Assembly (NCBI RefSeq): GCF_009857135.1
Contig: NZ_CP047318.1
Span: forward strand, 4,588,001 to 4,652,000
Source: Streptomyces sp. HM190
GTDB lineage: Bacteria > Actinomycetota > Actinomycetes > Streptomycetales > Streptomycetaceae
Direction: 5' to 3'
Length of the DNA stretch: 64,000 nt
This document shows, piece after piece, positions 25,232 through 33,959 of this stretch. A program made the translations under genes and the position numbers. Under the pieces are notes generated by a model. That model searched no databases, was not told the DNA's origin, and saw nothing but the letters and a program-made list of their open reading frames with translations. The first letter of the stretch is position 1, and each line of letters starts with the position of its first letter.

Positions 25232-25303
25232 GTGACGCACGAGAAGGGGTCGTTGATCAGCGACGGGAGTGGCGGAAGTGATCGAAAGTGGCCCGAGGAG
25301 TGA
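25232..25303 (+). CDS. Possible 23-residue peptide
   Basis: A GTG at 25232 lies 9 bases after GAGGAGG, one of the strongest ribosome sites in this region, and opens a 23-codon frame (MTHEKGSLISDGSGGSDRKW, then three more residues) ending at 25303. It sits between the divergent monooxygenase and PP2C genes, where no other start could use that site. The peptide is polar and has no membrane segment. It could equally be a chance frame. Confidence 0.3.
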   Translation: MTHEKGSLISDGSGGSDRKWPEE

Positions 25304-25378
25304 TCGGCGACGGTCCGGCCCCGGTCCGCTTCGTGGGCGGGCCGTGACTACGGGGATGAGGGATGTTACAAAGGCCGG

Positions 25379-28060
25379 ATGAAGGACCGTTTCGTCCGAG
25401 TCGGCCGCATATCGTCATTCTGGTCTCTGGTGCGAAGAAACACCCGCAGTGTCGCGGGGCAGATCTTCCTCCTCCAGGTGGCGCTGGTCGTGCTGCTCGT
25501 GGCGTTCGCCGTCCTCGCCCTCGTCATGCAGTCACAGCGGCACACCAACGCCGAGGCCAAACGAAGATCCATAGCCGTGGCGCAGACGTTCGCGCACTCC
25601 CCGGGCGTGCTGTCCGCGCTGAAGTCCCCCGACCCCGCGAAGATCCTCCAGCCGCTCACCGAGGCGGGCCGCAAGTCGGCGGGCGTCGACTTCATCGTCG
25701 TGATGGACACCAAGGGCATCCGCTACACCCACCCCATGCCGGACCGCATCGGGAAGCGGTTCGTGGGGGAGATCGCACCGTCACTGGCGGGCAAGGTCTA
25801 CACCGAGAGCGTGCACGGGCCCCTCGGCCAGGAGGTCCAGGCCACCGTGCCCGTCAAGGACGACGCCGGGAAGGTGGTCGCCCTCACCTCCGCCGGGCTG
25901 AAGGTCACCAACGTGACCAGCCTGGTGGACCGGCAGATACCGATCATCCTGACCGCCGGGGCCGTCGCCCTCGGCGTCGCCACGGCCGCCACCGCCCTCG
26001 TCGGCAGGCGGCTGCGCCGGCAGACCCACAGCCTGGCCCCCAACGAGATGTCCCGCATGTACGAGCACCACGACACCGTGCTGCACTCGGTACGCGAAGG
26101 GGTGCTCATCGTCAGCGACGAGGGCCGGCTGCTGCTCGTCAACGACGAGGCCAGGCGCTTGCTGGAACTGCCCCCGGACGCGGAGGGCCGCCAGGTCGCC
26201 GACATGCCGTCCCTCGAACCCGAGATGGTGGCGCTGCTCGGCTCCGGCCGAGAGGCCACCGACGAGGTGCACCTGGCCGGGCCGCGGCTGCTGGTGGTCA
26301 ACCAGCGGCCCACCGACCGGGGCGGAGGCGCCCGGGGCACCGTGGTGACGCTGCGCGACTCCACCGAGCTGCGCGCCGTCTCCGGCCGGGCCGAGATCAC
26401 CGGTGAGCGGCTCAAGCTGCTCTACGACGCCGGACTGCGCATCGGCACCTCCCTGGACGTCGTCCAGACCGCCGACGAACTCGCCCGGATCGCCGTGCCC
26501 CGCTTCGCCGACTTCGTCACCGTGGACCTGGCCGACGCCGTCCTGCACGGCGAGGAACCGGCGGCCACCGCGAAGGGCATGCGCCGCGTCGCCGTGTGCG
26601 GCATCCGCGACGACCAGCCGCTCTACGAGAAGGGCCGGCTGATCGACTTCCTGCCCTCCACGCCCCAGGCCCGCGGCTACGGCTCCGGACGCTCCGAACT
26701 CGTCGCCGACCTGTCGACCGAGACGGGCTGGCAGCTGCAGGACCCCGAGCGCACCGAGCAGATCGTGGACTACGGCATCCACTCCCTCATCGCGGTCCCG
26801 ATCCAGGCCCGCGGTGTCGTCCTCGGCATGGTCAACTTCTGGCGGTCCAAGGAGCACGCCCCCTTCGACCAGGAGGAGCTCTCGCTCGCGGAGGAGCTGG
26901 TGGCCCGCGCCGCCGTCAGCATCGACAACGCCCGCCGGTACACGCGCGAGCACGCCCTGGCGGTCACCCTCCAGCGCAGCCTGCTCCCGCGGGGCCTGCC
27001 CGAGCAGAGCGCCGTCGACGTCGGCTACCGGTACCTCCCGGCCCAGTCGGGGGTCAGCGGCGACTGGTTCGACGTGATCCCGCTGCCGGGCAGCAGGGTG
27101 GCGATGGTCGTCGGCGACGTCGTCGGCCACGGCCTGCACGCCGCCGCGACCATGGGCCGGCTGCGGACCGCGGTGCACAACTTCTCCACGCTCGACCTGC
27201 CGCCCGACGAGCTGCTGAGCCACCTCGACGACCTGGTCGGGCGGATCGACCAGGACGAGGCGTGCACCGAGAGCCCCGCCGCCGTGGTGGGCGCCACCTG
27301 TCTGTACGCGATCTACGACCCGACGACGCGCCGCTGCACCCTGGCCCGCGCCGGTCACCTGGCCCCCGCGCTGGTCCACCCCGACGGCGACGTCACCTTC
27401 CCCGACCTGCCGCCGGGGCCGCCGCTGGGCCTGGGCGGCATGCCCTTCCAGACCGCGGAGCTGGAGATCGCCGAAGGCTCCCAGCTCGTCCTCTACACCG
27501 ACGGCCTCGTCGAGGACCGCAGCCGCGACCTCGACGAGGGGATGGACCTGCTGCGCAAGGCGCTGGCGGGCCACCCCGACCGCGCGCCGGAGGACAGCTG
27601 CCGGGCGGTGCTGGAGTCCCTGCTGCCCGAGCGCCCCGCCGACGACGTGGCGCTGCTCGTCGCCCGCACGCACGCGCTGCCGCCGGACCGGATCGCCGAG
27701 TGGGACGTGCCGCCGGACCCGGCCGCCGTCGCCGGGGTGCGGGCCGCGGCGACCGCCCAGCTCGACGCGTGGGGGCTGGAGGAACTCGTCTTCGGCACGG
27801 AACTGGTGCTGAGCGAACTCGTCACCAACGCGGTCCGCTACGGCTGCGGGCCGATCAGGCTGCGACTGATCCACGACCGCACCCTGATCTGCGAGGTCTC
27901 CGACGGCAGCAGCACCTCGCCGCATCTGCGGTACGCGGCGACGACCGACGAGGGCGGCCGGGGCCTGTTCCTGGTGTCGCACCTGACCGAGCGCTGGGGA
28001 ACGCGCTACACCCCGCAGGGCAAGGTGATCTGGGCCGAACAGACACTGCCCGGCCACTGA
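25379..28060 (+). CDS. Multidomain sensor phosphatase: Cache-like, PAS, GAF, PP2C, HATPase
   Basis: 893 residues, ATG at 25379. Helix 1 (FLLQVALVVLLVAFAVLALV) and helix 2 (IILTAGAVALGVATAATALV, about 190) flank an extracytoplasmic domain of the DcuS/CitA type (FIVVMDTKGIRYTHPMPDRI), expected to bind a small ligand. A PAS domain (VREGVLIVSDEGRLLLVNDE) and a GAF domain (about 350-540) follow. The SpoIIE phosphatase has SGDWFDVIPLPGSRVAMVVG, VGHGLHAAATMG, LVLYTDGLVEDRSRD and ADDVALLVART. The last 130 residues are an HATPase (LVLSELVTNAVRYG, DEGGRGLFLVSHL). Such proteins carry phosphatase and kinase in one chain and act on anti-sigma/anti-anti-sigma factors. No such partner is adjacent. Confidence 0.93.
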   Translation: MKDRFVRVGRISSFWSLVRRNTRSVAGQIFLLQVALVVLLVAFAVLALVMQSQRHTNAEAKRRSIAVAQTFAHSPGVLSALKSPDPAKILQPLTEAGRKSAGVDFIVVMDTKGIRYTHPMPDRIGKRFVGEIAPSLAGKVYTESVHGPLGQEVQATVPVKDDAGKVVALTSAGLKVTNVTSLVDRQIPIILTAGAVALGVATAATALVGRRLRRQTHSLAPNEMSRMYEHHDTVLHSVREGVLIVSDEGRLLLVNDEARRLLELPPDAEGRQVADMPSLEPEMVALLGSGREATDEVHLAGPRLLVVNQRPTDRGGGARGTVVTLRDSTELRAVSGRAEITGERLKLLYDAGLRIGTSLDVVQTADELARIAVPRFADFVTVDLADAVLHGEEPAATAKGMRRVAVCGIRDDQPLYEKGRLIDFLPSTPQARGYGSGRSELVADLSTETGWQLQDPERTEQIVDYGIHSLIAVPIQARGVVLGMVNFWRSKEHAPFDQEELSLAEELVARAAVSIDNARRYTREHALAVTLQRSLLPRGLPEQSAVDVGYRYLPAQSGVSGDWFDVIPLPGSRVAMVVGDVVGHGLHAAATMGRLRTAVHNFSTLDLPPDELLSHLDDLVGRIDQDEACTESPAAVVGATCLYAIYDPTTRRCTLARAGHLAPALVHPDGDVTFPDLPPGPPLGLGGMPFQTAELEIAEGSQLVLYTDGLVEDRSRDLDEGMDLLRKALAGHPDRAPEDSCRAVLESLLPERPADDVALLVARTHALPPDRIAEWDVPPDPAAVAGVRAAATAQLDAWGLEELVFGTELVLSELVTNAVRYGCGPIRLRLIHDRTLICEVSDGSSTSPHLRYAATTDEGGRGLFLVSHLTERWGTRYTPQGKVIWAEQTLPGH

Positions 28061-28453
28061 GCCACCAGTCCGGAGGCCCGAGGACGCCCGTGCCCCGGTC
28101 GCCCGCCTCCCGCTCCGGGCCGCCCGGCTCTGCCTGGCCGCCCGCCGCCCCCGGCGGGCCTCCACGTCGGCGAAGACGTCGTGGGGGAGACCCCGGCGGC
28201 CGTTCCGGTGTGCGTCGCCTCGGCCTCACTGCCTCGGCGGCCGTCGCGCGCGCCCCGACTCCACGCCCCCGTCGAGCCGCCGGGCGGCGGTGCGGGAGGG
28301 CCGGTCACCGCGTGCCCGTGGGCGGCCGGTGACCGAGCCCCGGCGTCCGCTCATGTGCCCGGAGCCTGCCCATTGTAGGAGGCGGGCGGGGCCCCCGTCC
28401 GCCGTGCCCGGGCTTCGTGGAGAGACGGGCCGGCCGCGCGGAAGGATGTCCGC
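28061..28453. other. Intergenic between PP2C and ATPase genes
   Basis: About 390 bases. It contains the terminator hairpin at 28140-28159; the rest is GC-rich with no start-supported frame. CATTGTAGGAGG around 28372-28383 resembles a ribosome site but has no start codon in a sensible frame. The promoter of the downstream ATPase gene should lie here. Confidence 0.3.
28140..28159 (+). terminator. Hairpin terminator after the PP2C gene
   Basis: GCCCGCCG-CCCC-CGGCGGGC, a perfect 8-bp stem with a 4-base loop, 80 bases downstream of the stop codon. Confidence 0.5.
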
Positions 28454-30553
28454 ATGGAGAGGATGATTGCGGATGAAGAGAGCTCTTTCGTCGGCCGGTC
28501 GAGGGAACTGGCTCTGATCGGCGAGGCCCTGCGCGCCGGGCGGCTCGTCACGCTCACCGGCCCCGGCGGGGCCGGCAAGACCCGCCTCGCCCGGCGGGCC
28601 GGGGCCCTCGGGACGGTGGCGGCCGAGGACGGCGTCGCCTGGGCCGACCTCTCCCCGCTGCGTGATCCGGGCCTCCTCGCCGCCACCGTCGCGGACGCGC
28701 TCGGGCTGTCCGACCACACCCCGCGCCCGCCGGCGGAGGCGGTCTGCGCGTGGGTGGGCAGCCGCCGCATGCTGCTCGTCCTCGACTCCTGCGAGCACCT
28801 GACCGCCGAGTGCCGCGACCTCGTCGGCGACCTGCTGACGGCGTGCCCGCACCTGCGTGTCCTGGCCACGAGCCGGGAACCGCTGCGGGTCGCCACCGAG
28901 GCGGTCGTCCGGATCGGCCCCCTCGCCTCCTCCCACGAGGCACTCGCCCTGTTCGCCGACCGTGCCGCGGCGGCCGGCAGCCCCCTGAGGGACGCCGGCG
29001 AACGCCGGCTGGCCACGATGGTGTGCGACCGCCTGGACCGGTTGCCGCTGGCGCTGGAACTGGCCGCCGCGCTGCTGCGGAGCATGCCGCTCGCGGAACT
29101 CCACGCACGGCCGCGCGCCGCGGTGGACCTCCCCCCGAAGCCACGTCGCACGGCACCCCCGCGGCACGCGGAACCGCCCCGGCACACGGAACCGCCGCGG
29201 CAGGCGGCACCCCCGCGGCACGGCGGGCTGCGCACCACCATCGGCTGGAGCCACGAACTGTGCACCCCGCAGGAGAGGTTGCTGTGGGCGCGGCTGTCGT
29301 TCCTGCCCGGTCCGTTCGACGGGACCACCGCCTGGCAGGTGGCCTGCGGCAGCCCCCTGTCACCCGACGGGGTGCGGCGGACGCTCGCCGCGCTGTGCGA
29401 CAAGTCGATCGTCATGGAGCAGCGGGGCACCTACCGGATGCTGGACACGGTCCGTGAGTACGGCCGGATGTGGCTCTCCGAGCTGGGCGAGGAGCACACG
29501 ATCGCGATCCGCCACGCCGAACACGTCTTCGCCGAGATCCGTCGGGCCCACCAGGAGTGGCTCGGCCCGGCCCAGCGGACCTGGTACCGGCGGGTAGCCG
29601 TCCTCCACGCCGACATCCGCCTCGCGACCGAGCACTTCCTGCGGACCGACCCGAGGGCGGCCCTGGAACTCATCGGCCACTACACCTTCTTCTGGGTGTG
29701 CTCCGGATTCCTCTACGAGGCCCGGCAGTACCTGGAACGGGCGATCGAGCTGCTGCCCGAGGAGGAGAGACGGAACGAGGCGTGGGTGCGGGGGCTGTGG
29801 AGCCTCGGGCTGACCCAGACACTGCAGGGCGACTACGACGCCGCCCGCGCGACGGCCGTCGCCTGCACCCGGGCGGCCCGAGCCGCGCGCGACACCGAGG
29901 AACTGGGCAGGGCCGCCTACCTCGAAGGGGTGCTGCACCTGCTGGAGGGGCGCCCGCTGGCCGCGTCGGCCGTCGCCGACGCGGCCCTGTCCGGCCGCGC
30001 CGCCGGGTACCCCGACGGTCCGACCGCCGCGACGGTGCTCTGCCGCCTCGTCCGCGTCTTCGCCCTCACCGGATCCGGCCGGCTGGACCAGGCACGGCAC
30101 GAGGCGCTCCGGCTCCGCGCCGTCTGCGTCGAGGTGGAGGAGTACTGGACACGGTCCTACGTCGACCACCAGCTGGCCCTCATCGCCGTACTGGAAGGGC
30201 GCGCCGCGGACGCCGTACGCCACGCGCGAGCCGTGCTCGACGCGAAGCGGCACATCGGGGACGCCTTCGGGGTCGCCATGGCCCTGGACGTCCTCGCCAT
30301 CGCGCTGTCCGAGACGGGGGACGCGCGGGCCGCCGCCCACGCCTTCGGCGCGGCGCTCCGCTTCTGGGAGCGCGTCGGCCACCCCCAGCGCGGAACCCCG
30401 GAGATGGCCTCGCTCCGCGACGACTGCGAGGAACGCCTCGTCCACACCCTGGGCAGGGAGGCGTACACCCGGGCCCTGCGGCAGACGACCCGGTACGACA
30501 CCCGCACCCTCATGACGTGGGCCTCCCAGGGGGGCCCGCTGCCGGAGCACTGA
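28454..30553 (+). CDS. AfsR/LuxR-like regulatory ATPase without a DNA-binding domain
   Basis: 699 residues, ATG at 28454. NB-ARC/STAND ATPase: VGRSRELALIGEALRAGRLV, Walker A LTGPGGAGKTRLARR, Walker B RMLLVLDSCEH, then VLATSREPLRV and LPLALELAAALL. Residues about 235-257 hold a Pro/Arg/His repeat (four PPRHxE/A-type units). The rest is TPR-like helical repeats (about 380-690) as in AfsR and LAL regulators. The usual BTAD, SARP or LuxR helix-turn-helix is absent at both ends, so it probably works through a protein partner or is a signalling ATPase of unknown output. It is transcribed alone. Confidence 0.85.
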   Translation: MERMIADEESSFVGRSRELALIGEALRAGRLVTLTGPGGAGKTRLARRAGALGTVAAEDGVAWADLSPLRDPGLLAATVADALGLSDHTPRPPAEAVCAWVGSRRMLLVLDSCEHLTAECRDLVGDLLTACPHLRVLATSREPLRVATEAVVRIGPLASSHEALALFADRAAAAGSPLRDAGERRLATMVCDRLDRLPLALELAAALLRSMPLAELHARPRAAVDLPPKPRRTAPPRHAEPPRHTEPPRQAAPPRHGGLRTTIGWSHELCTPQERLLWARLSFLPGPFDGTTAWQVACGSPLSPDGVRRTLAALCDKSIVMEQRGTYRMLDTVREYGRMWLSELGEEHTIAIRHAEHVFAEIRRAHQEWLGPAQRTWYRRVAVLHADIRLATEHFLRTDPRAALELIGHYTFFWVCSGFLYEARQYLERAIELLPEEERRNEAWVRGLWSLGLTQTLQGDYDAARATAVACTRAARAARDTEELGRAAYLEGVLHLLEGRPLAASAVADAALSGRAAGYPDGPTAATVLCRLVRVFALTGSGRLDQARHEALRLRAVCVEVEEYWTRSYVDHQLALIAVLEGRAADAVRHARAVLDAKRHIGDAFGVAMALDVLAIALSETGDARAAAHAFGAALRFWERVGHPQRGTPEMASLRDDCEERLVHTLGREAYTRALRQTTRYDTRTLMTWASQGGPLPEH

Positions 30554-30561
30554 CCGCGCCG

Positions 30562-31467
30562 TCAGCCGGACCTCCTGCCCAGCTCGGCGGCGAACTGCGC
30601 GCCGCTGAGCAGCGCCAGGTTGGACAGCCACAGCCAGATCAGGAAGACGACGGCGCCGGCGAGGGAGCCGTAGAGCCTGCTGTAGGCGCTCAGGGTGGAG
30701 GTGTACAGGGCGAAACCGCTGGAGACGGCCAGCCACAGCAGGGCGGCCAGGACCCCGCCGGGCAGACTGTGCGCGCGCCGGCGGGCCTCGGCGGGGCCGG
30801 TGTGGAAGAGGACGACGACCAGCAGCGCCACCAGGCACAGCAGCAGCGGCCAGCGCAGCACGCTCCAGCCCCAGGCGGCGGTCGCGCCGAGGCCGAACGC
30901 CCGGCCGAGTTCCGCGGCCAGCGGCCCGGTCAGCAGCAGGGCCAGGGAGCCGGTCAGCAACAGGACGAGCAGGACGAACGCGGTGAGCACGATGCGGTGC
31001 GCCCGGCGCCAGGGGGAACGGCTGTCCTCGACCCGGTGCATGCGGTGCAGGGCACGGCGGAACACGGCGAGATAGCTGGAGGCGGACCACAGCGCGCTCA
31101 GCGTGCCGGTCACCAGCAGCGGCCACACCCCGCTGTCCGCGCTCAGCATCCGGGACAGCGCGGCGTGCAGGTCGTTCGCGGACTCGGCGGGCGCGTACGC
31201 GGTGACATGGGCGACGAACTGCTGTGCCGTGTCCGGGCTGATCAGCCCGAACGTCAGGACCGTCACCAGCAGCGCGGGCAGCACCGAGAGGATCGCGTAG
31301 TACGTCAGGGCCGCCGCGTGGTCCGTGATGTCGTCGTTCCACAGCGACACGGGTGTGCGCCGCAGCGCCGGCCACCAGGCGGCGGGCCACCGGCCGACCA
31401 GCGGCCGGGCGCGGGCGGGTCGGGGGACGGCGGGGCGGGTGCCGCCGGGGTACGGGTCAGCGGACAT
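30562..31467 (-). CDS. YihY/BrkB-family membrane protein
   Basis: 301 residues, ATG at 31467, overlapping the end of the upstream gene by 11 bases. Six membrane helices with the family signature near the first: NDDITDHAAALTYYAILSVL. Later helices include LTAFVLLVLLLTGSLALLLT and the closing GAVVFLIWLWLSNLALLSGA. Function is unknown in bacteria (formerly annotated as RNase BN). It is the last gene of a five-gene envelope-stress operon that begins with the Asp23 gene at 33804. Confidence 0.9.
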   Translation of the reverse strand: MSADPYPGGTRPAVPRPARARPLVGRWPAAWWPALRRTPVSLWNDDITDHAAALTYYAILSVLPALLVTVLTFGLISPDTAQQFVAHVTAYAPAESANDLHAALSRMLSADSGVWPLLVTGTLSALWSASSYLAVFRRALHRMHRVEDSRSPWRRAHRIVLTAFVLLVLLLTGSLALLLTGPLAAELGRAFGLGATAAWGWSVLRWPLLLCLVALLVVVLFHTGPAEARRRAHSLPGGVLAALLWLAVSSGFALYTSTLSAYSRLYGSLAGAVVFLIWLWLSNLALLSGAQFAAELGRRSG

Positions 31468-32044
31468 GGGGCATGCGGTGCGACTCGGCGCTGACGCGCA
31501 GGCGGGTGTGCGCGGTGTACGGCGCGGCGGACTTTTCGGCCTCGGCGGCCACCGCGCACAGGGCGGGCAGCACGGACTGCGGGGAGACGCCCGGCCGCAG
31601 CCAGACCCGCACCCGTACCTCCAGGCGCCGCCGGGAGCGGGGCAGGGCGCGGGCGCGGCTGCGGGCCACGCCGGGCACGGCGGTCGCGCGCCGGGCCAGC
31701 GCCTCGGCGAGCGCCCGGGTCCGGACCGTGCCGCCGGGCGCGGCCAGCGGCAGCGGCCGGGCCGCCCCGGAACGGAACTGCGCGAGGAGCCAGCAGACGA
31801 GGAGCAGGCTCAGGGTGACGGCCACCGCGATGACGGTCGGCGTCCACCAGCCCTCACCCCGCAGCCGTGCCAGCCGGCCGGCGTCCAGCAGGACGCTGTC
31901 CCCGGCGGCGGGCCCGGCCCACGGTGACGGCAGCCGGTGCGCGAGGGTGGTTCCGGTGACCGCGAGCCACCCGCCCGTGAGCAGGAGTGCCAGGCCGGTG
32001 CCACCGAGGACCAGCCGGTTCACCGGGGTGCGGAACGGCCGCAT
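31457..32044 (-). CDS. Asp23-operon membrane anchor protein (DUF6286/AmaP-like)
   Basis: 195 residues; ATG at 32044 preceded by GGAGAGG. Two membrane helices (VLGGTGLALLLTGGWLAV and TVIAVAVTLSLLLVCWLLAQ, about 90-110) separated by a short loop, then a cytoplasmic domain of about 90 residues (TRALAEALARRATAVPGVAR, LEVRVRVWLRPGVSPQSVL). This layout is that of AmaP, which tethers Asp23 to the membrane in Firmicutes, and of DUF6286 in Streptomyces. The start overlaps the stop of the gene before it and its end overlaps the BrkB gene, so it is tightly coupled. Confidence 0.8.
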   Translation of the reverse strand: MRPFRTPVNRLVLGGTGLALLLTGGWLAVTGTTLAHRLPSPWAGPAAGDSVLLDAGRLARLRGEGWWTPTVIAVAVTLSLLLVCWLLAQFRSGAARPLPLAAPGGTVRTRALAEALARRATAVPGVARSRARALPRSRRRLEVRVRVWLRPGVSPQSVLPALCAVAAEAEKSAAPYTAHTRLRVSAESHRMPHVR

Positions 32045-33069
32045 CACGCCTCTCCTTCCGGGCCGGGGCCGGGGCCGGGGACGGACCCGGCCGGTCGCTG
32101 TGCCGTCTCCCCGTCCGCTGCCGGGGGCCGCCAGACGGGCGCCGGGGTGAGGCGCACCCGCGTCCTGAGGGGGGTGCGCAGGCCGCAGGACGCCAGCGCC
32201 CGCCCGGCCGCGGCGGTGACGTCGGCCCGGACCGCCGCGCGCTCCCCGAACAGGAGCGCGGCCCGCACCGAGACCCGGCGGCGACGGACCCGTACCCGCA
32301 CCTCGCCGACCCCGGCCACCTCGCCCACCGCGTCCCGCGTGAGCGCCTCGACGGCCGAGCGGTCGACCGCCGCGACGACCCGGGGCGCCGGTGACCGCAG
32401 GGTGGTCCGCCGGCGCAGTCCGGGGGTGACCGCCAGGACGATCATCCACACGCCGAGCAGCGCCATCAGGCCGCCCGCCACGACCACGGGCCGGTCGCCC
32501 GGCCCGTGCTCCGACAGCCAGTGCACGGCGTCGACCCGCCAGGCGGCCGCCGGGCGGTGCGCGGCGTGCACCATGACCAGGTCCAGGGCGAGGGCGCCGC
32601 AGACCGCGGCGCCCAGCGCGGCCAGCACGGCGACCGGCACGCGGCGCCGCGACCACAGTCGCCTCGGCGTGCGGGCGGCGGCAGCGGGCCGACGCTCACC
32701 GGCCGCCCCGTCCGCGCCCGCCTCGGGCGCCGGCGGGGCGGCGGGAGAGGTGCCGTGCTCCCCGGTCCCCTCGTCCGCGCCGGCCAGGGGTGTCAGCGAG
32801 GTGACCCTGACGCGTGCGGTGGGCACGTCGAGGCCGGTCAACTCCTGTGTCCGGCCCGCGACATGCTCCTGCAGGCTGCGGACCGACTCGCTCAGCGGCG
32901 CCGGATAGGGGAGCGCCACGTCGAGGGCCACCCGCGCCCGGTGCCCCTGCACGGACACCGCCGCGCGCGACGTCCGCTCCGCCAGCGCCTCGTCGGCCAC
33001 CCGTTCGGCGATCCTGCGCACGGCCCGGTCCGCGATCGTGGTGGTGCCCCGCTGCGCGGCGGTGCTCAT
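32044..33069 (-). CDS. Asp23-like domain fused to a DUF6286-like membrane domain
   Basis: 341 residues, ATG at 33069, stop overlapping the next start. Residues about 5-100 are an Asp23/Gls24-like domain (TIADRAVRRIAERVADEALA, RVALDVALPYPAPLSESVRS, LDVPTARVRVTSLTPL). An acidic/Pro linker (100-130) leads to two helices (VPVAVLAALGAAVCGALALD, VVAGGLMALLGVWMIVLAV) and a C-terminal domain like that of the following gene (VDRSAVEALTRDAVGEVAGV, VRVRVRRRRVSV). It therefore joins stress protein and membrane anchor in one chain. Envelope location is inferred from the helices. Confidence 0.8.
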   Translation of the reverse strand: MSTAAQRGTTTIADRAVRRIAERVADEALAERTSRAAVSVQGHRARVALDVALPYPAPLSESVRSLQEHVAGRTQELTGLDVPTARVRVTSLTPLAGADEGTGEHGTSPAAPPAPEAGADGAAGERRPAAAARTPRRLWSRRRVPVAVLAALGAAVCGALALDLVMVHAAHRPAAAWRVDAVHWLSEHGPGDRPVVVAGGLMALLGVWMIVLAVTPGLRRRTTLRSPAPRVVAAVDRSAVEALTRDAVGEVAGVGEVRVRVRRRRVSVRAALLFGERAAVRADVTAAAGRALASCGLRTPLRTRVRLTPAPVWRPPAADGETAQRPAGSVPGPGPGPEGEA

Positions 33070-33251
33070 CGCCGGCTCCGTTCGAACGCGTCGCGTACGT
33101 CCCGGATGCCGCCGCCGCCCTCGACCCAGCGGCCCGCCGCCCAGCCGAGGCCGCCGAGGGCCCCCACGAGCAGGAACGCGCCGAAGCCGCCGAAGTACCC
33201 GGCGAACGCCAGAGCCATCCCCGCGATCATCCCCACGAACGGTGCGCTCAC
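33066..33251 (-). CDS. Small membrane protein of the Asp23 operon (DUF2273-like)
   Basis: 61 residues with two close hydrophobic helices (VGMIAGMALAFAGYFGGFGA, FLLVGALGGLGWAAGRWVEG) and a charged tail. Small proteins of this shape (DUF2273) sit between Asp23 and AmaP genes in many Gram-positive bacteria. Its last bases overlap the start of the following gene. Confidence 0.8.
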   Translation of the reverse strand: MSAPFVGMIAGMALAFAGYFGGFGAFLLVGALGGLGWAAGRWVEGGGGIRDVRDAFERSRR

Positions 33252-33303
33252 GCCCGTCCACCTCCCAGCTCGATCCGCTGCCGTCCACTCACGTCGGGAA
33301 CCG

Positions 33304-33804
33304 CTACTCCACGCGGGCCTCGGTACCGGCGGACGGCTCGTCCTCGTCGGGCAGCCGGACGTCGTTGACGGTGATGTTCACCTCGACGACCTCCAGACCG
33401 GTGACGCGCTCCACCGCGGCGATCACGTTCTCCCGGACGTCGCGGGAGACGTCGGTGATGGGCACGCCGTACTCGACGACCAGGTCGAGGTCGATGGCCG
33501 TCTGCCGTTCGCCCACCTCGACCTTCACCCCGCGCCCCACGTTCGGCCGGCCGCCGGGCACGCGGTCGCGGACGGCGCCGATGGTGCGGGAGAGCCCGCC
33601 GCCCATGTCGTACACGCCGGGGATCTCGCGGGCGGCGATGCCCGCCACCTTCACGACGACGAGGTCGGCGATGGAGGTCCGGCCGCGGTCGCGGGCCGGC
33701 TGGTCCGCTCCGCTGACGCCACCGGAGACGGCCGTGGTGCCCTCGGTCCCGCCGATCCGGGACGAGGGGGTTTCCTTCGCGGCTACCGCGGTCTGCGTGG
33801 CCAT
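33304..33804 (-). CDS. Asp23/Gls24 envelope-stress protein
   Basis: 166 residues; ATG at 33804. After a variable N-terminus the Asp23 domain runs from about 45 to 155: TSIADLVVVKVAGIAAREIP, GVYDMGGG, VEVGERQTAIDLDLVVEYGV, IPAVERVTG-type helix (ENVIAAVERVTGLEVVEVNI) and TVNDVRLPDED. In Firmicutes Asp23 is an abundant membrane-associated protein whose loss triggers cell-wall stress responses. It is the first gene of the operon Asp23, DUF2273-like, Asp23-DUF6286, DUF6286, BrkB. Confidence 0.92.
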   Translation of the reverse strand: MATQTAVAAKETPSSRIGGTEGTTAVSGGVSGADQPARDRGRTSIADLVVVKVAGIAAREIPGVYDMGGGLSRTIGAVRDRVPGGRPNVGRGVKVEVGERQTAIDLDLVVEYGVPITDVSRDVRENVIAAVERVTGLEVVEVNITVNDVRLPDEDEPSAGTEARVE

Positions 33805-33914
33805 GGTGGTGTCCTTCCTGTCGTGACTGCTTCGTCGGGTGCCTGTACTGGTTCGGACCCGCTCCGCGCGCCGTTGTGACGCGGATGCCCCGAAAAAGTC
33901 CCGGCGAACGGCGA

Positions 33915-33945
33915 AGGGGCCGGGACCAGCGCGGTCCCGGCCCCT
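33915..33945 (-). terminator. Strong hairpin terminator after the fasciclin gene
   Basis: A perfect 13-bp stem (AGGGGCCGGGACC with GGTCCCGGCCCCT) and a 5-base loop, starting 15 bases beyond the fasciclin stop on the minus strand and also upstream of the Asp23 operon, which it separates from the fasciclin gene. Confidence 0.8.
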
Positions 33946-33959
33946 CGTGTGCCGTGTCG

